From positions 1-6,859 of the forward strand of contig JAESQE010000311.1 in the NCBI GenBank assembly GCA_016765335.1: a stretch of DNA of 6,859 nucleotides, given 5' to 3'. The translations under genes were made by a program, and so were the position numbers. Position 1 is the stretch's first letter. Each line of letters starts with the position of its first letter. The notes under the pieces are model-generated. The model saw nothing but the letters and a program-made list of their open reading frames with translations. It searched no databases and was not told the origin of the DNA. The stretch is from Planctomycetaceae bacterium. GTDB taxonomy: Bacteria; Planctomycetota; Planctomycetia; Planctomycetales; Planctomycetaceae. This document shows, piece by piece, positions 5,652-6,859 of this stretch.

Positions 5652-5828
5652 TTATCTAAACCTGCACCAAACACGGGCGAACATATGATATACTGACGAA
5701 TACAATGTAGATACAGCCTTATCAAATCTAATCAAATCTAAGGGTGCTTTTGGTTCAAATTGCCTCCTTAGCAAGATTGCCGGAATTGCTTTACGTTGCT
5801 CTTGAGTAGCACCAGAAAGATGAAATCT
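5652..5828 (-). pseudogene. Stop-to-stop frame, possible decayed coding fragment
   Basis: This minus-strand frame of 58 codons has no start codon near its beginning. It includes FHLSGATQEQRKAIPAILLR and AVSTLYSSVYHMFARVW, which look like ordinary protein sequence. An AGGAGG at about 5765 lies inside it. With the next two minus-strand frames it forms a near-continuous run of open frames from 5828 to 5350 in different phases, consistent with a gene broken by frameshifts. I cannot name the ancestor. Confidence 0.2.
5721..5740 (+). repeat. Tandem duplication ATCAAATCTA x2
   Basis: This is an exact 10-bp unit repeated twice without a gap, lying within one of the possible decayed coding frames. 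It adds 10 bases, not a multiple of three. If the region was once a gene, this duplication alone would have shifted the frame. Confidence 0.7.
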
Positions 5829-5883
5829 TCATCTCATGCAGACTCCGTTCAAAGTAGGAATATTCCGGCCTACATCAATTCCA

Positions 5884-5955
5884 TACCAGCCCGAAGCGTC
5901 AGCGAGTGAGTTTTTATTTCGAGATGAACTCACTCGCTGGCGTTTCGGGCTGGTA
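5884..5955 (+). repeat. Long intergenic palindrome, planctomycete-type repeat
   Basis: Arms at 5884-5912 and 5927-5955 pair over 29 bp around a 14-base loop. The left arm contains CCCGAAGCGTCAGCGAGTGA. Only two positions are not Watson-Crick pairs. In plus-strand RNA both are G-U wobbles; in minus-strand RNA both are C-A mismatches. It begins 39 bases beyond the end of the GTPase gene and has no U-tract on either side, so it is not a standard intrinsic terminator. I recall similar CCCGAAGCGT-AGCGAG palindromes scattered in planctomycete intergenic regions, which supports the assignment of the organism. Confidence 0.8.
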
Positions 5956-5994
5956 GTTGGAAGTCATCGTGCCTGGCTTTGTGCTGCCATTGGT

Positions 5995-6859
5995 TTACTG
6001 GATTAAAGGTATTAACTTGCTCAGCAGATGTTGTTGCCGGCTGGTCACAGGCAGGACAAGATTTTCTGGTGGCAGTTGCGGGATTAGCTTTTGCATGATG
6101 GATTGAATCAGCGATTCGATCCCTTGTCCGGTTTCGCATGAGACATCCAGAGGTTTTACCTGAAATGCAATGTTGTTCCAGTTGGGATCTGCTTCGATAT
6201 CTATCTTATTGAAAACCAGCAGCGCTTCTGGAAACTTTGACATCAAAATTTGATTTTGCTGATCAGGTGCAGTCGCTCGGTCCAGAAGTAGAATTTGCAG
6301 ATCGGCTTTTTGCATCGCTTGGATTGCTCGATCAATGCCCGCCGATTCCAGTACATCACCTGTTTCTCGCTGACCAGCTGTGTCACTCAGCAGAACCGGC
6401 CAACCATCAATCGCAGTCTCGCCGGTCACAACATCTCGCGTCGTCCCCGGTTGATCAACCACGATGGCTCGCTTATATCCTAAAATCGCATTGATCAGCG
6501 AAGACTTTCCAACATTGGGGAGGCCACCAATAACAATGTTCCACGGGGAAGCCAGGTGTTTGCCAAATTCAGACCACTGTTGCATTTGCTGAATTATATT
6601 TCGATGGTTGAGCTGCGTTTCATCATCGAGTTGTGCCCAGTAATGTGAATCCTGACATCTTGAAAATTCCTGCCAGAAGTTAGGATTTATTTGACGCTGA
6701 TGAAGCAGCAGTTCGGCTGTGCGGAAAGTTCGGGCACAGGAAATCGCCTGCAAATAATCCGATCCCCAAATATTCTGAGATTGTTCCAGATAGTTTTGCC
6801 AATCGAGAACTTTTACGCCCAATTGTTCCAGGTCAGCGAGAATGCGAGAAATCGCTGCT
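5995..6859 (-). CDS. MnmE-like (TrmE-type) GTPase, 5' end outside the window, C-terminus short
   Basis: This is the G domain of the tRNA-modification GTPase MnmE family, whose full members work with MnmG to modify uridine 34 of certain tRNAs in the cytoplasm. The frame is open to the window edge (AAISRILADLEQ precedes the TTG at 6822), so the TTG is not the real start. Numbering from that TTG, motifs are G1 GLPNVGKSS (100-108), the TTRD switch (127-130), G3 DTAG (147-150), G4 NKID (205-208) and G5-like SCETG (228-232). The upstream RTFRTAELLLHQ (31-42) fits the helical part before the G domain. After the G domain only SRQQHLLSKLIPLIQ remains. The C-terminal helices and the C-x-G-K end of MnmE are absent, so this is either a shortened lineage-specific relative or a paralog. 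The stop precedes the palindrome at 5884-5955. Confidence 0.85.
   Translation of the reverse strand, partial: AAISRILADLEQLGVKVLDWQNYLEQSQNIWGSDYLQAISCARTFRTAELLLHQRQINPNFWQEFSRCQDSHYWAQLDDETQLNHRNIIQQMQQWSEFGKHLASPWNIVIGGLPNVGKSSLINAILGYKRAIVVDQPGTTRDVVTGETAIDGWPVLLSDTAGQRETGDVLESAGIDRAIQAMQKADLQILLLDRATAPDQQNQILMSKFPEALLVFNKIDIEADPNWNNIAFQVKPLDVSCETGQGIESLIQSIMQKLIPQLPPENLVLPVTSRQQHLLSKLIPLIQ

Noticed and set aside
5930..6139. Minus-strand frame of 69 codons overlapping the GTPase gene and the palindrome
   Set aside because: It is out of frame with the GTPase, and its end is encoded by the palindrome arm. I tested it as the missing MnmE C-terminus and saw no resemblance.

Overview
The window looks like an accessory stretch of a bacterial chromosome, most likely a planctomycete (Gimesia/Rubinisphaera-like) of moderate GC. 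Two things suggest this, and both are inference. One is the short MnmE-like GTPase at the right edge. The other is a long intergenic palindrome built on CCCGAAGCGTCAGCGAGTGA, a type of repeat I associate with planctomycete genomes. Every gene I can support lies on the minus strand, so transcription runs from right to left.

Layout from left to right: (a) 1-153, flank with no secure gene. (b) 154-2702, one complete IS21-family insertion sequence of 2549 bp. It has 35-bp terminal inverted repeats differing at one base, internal repeats of the same core at both ends, a transposase gene (istA, GTG start), a coupled helper ATPase gene (istB), a hairpin ahead of istA and a hairpin behind istB. No target duplication is visible. 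(c) 2698-3156, a hypothetical gene whose 3' end runs into the IS; its last codon and stop are supplied by the IS end. (d) 3469-4725, a 418-residue protein that I read as a winged-helix N-terminus followed by a region resembling the palm motifs of family A DNA polymerases. It may be a replication or polymerase protein of a plasmid-like or integrated element. (e) 4726-5880, over 1.1 kb without a secure gene. The part next to gene (d) holds a GTTG microsatellite, 10-bp periodic repeats, a 12-mer repeated 299 bp apart and strong strand asymmetry. The part farther right holds fragments that look like decayed coding sequence, one perhaps an IS6-like transposase remnant. (f) 5884-5955, a 29-bp-stem palindrome. 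(g) 5995 to the right edge, the MnmE-like GTPase, 5'-truncated by the window.

IstA and IstB are expected to act together in transposition of the IS. The genes in (c) and (d) share orientation and appear AT-richer than the IS and the GTPase gene, so they may belong to an older acquired segment later hit by the IS. The most interesting object is the protein in (d) with its repeat-rich upstream region, which resembles a replication initiator and origin arrangement. That reading is inference and needs structure prediction and profile searches.
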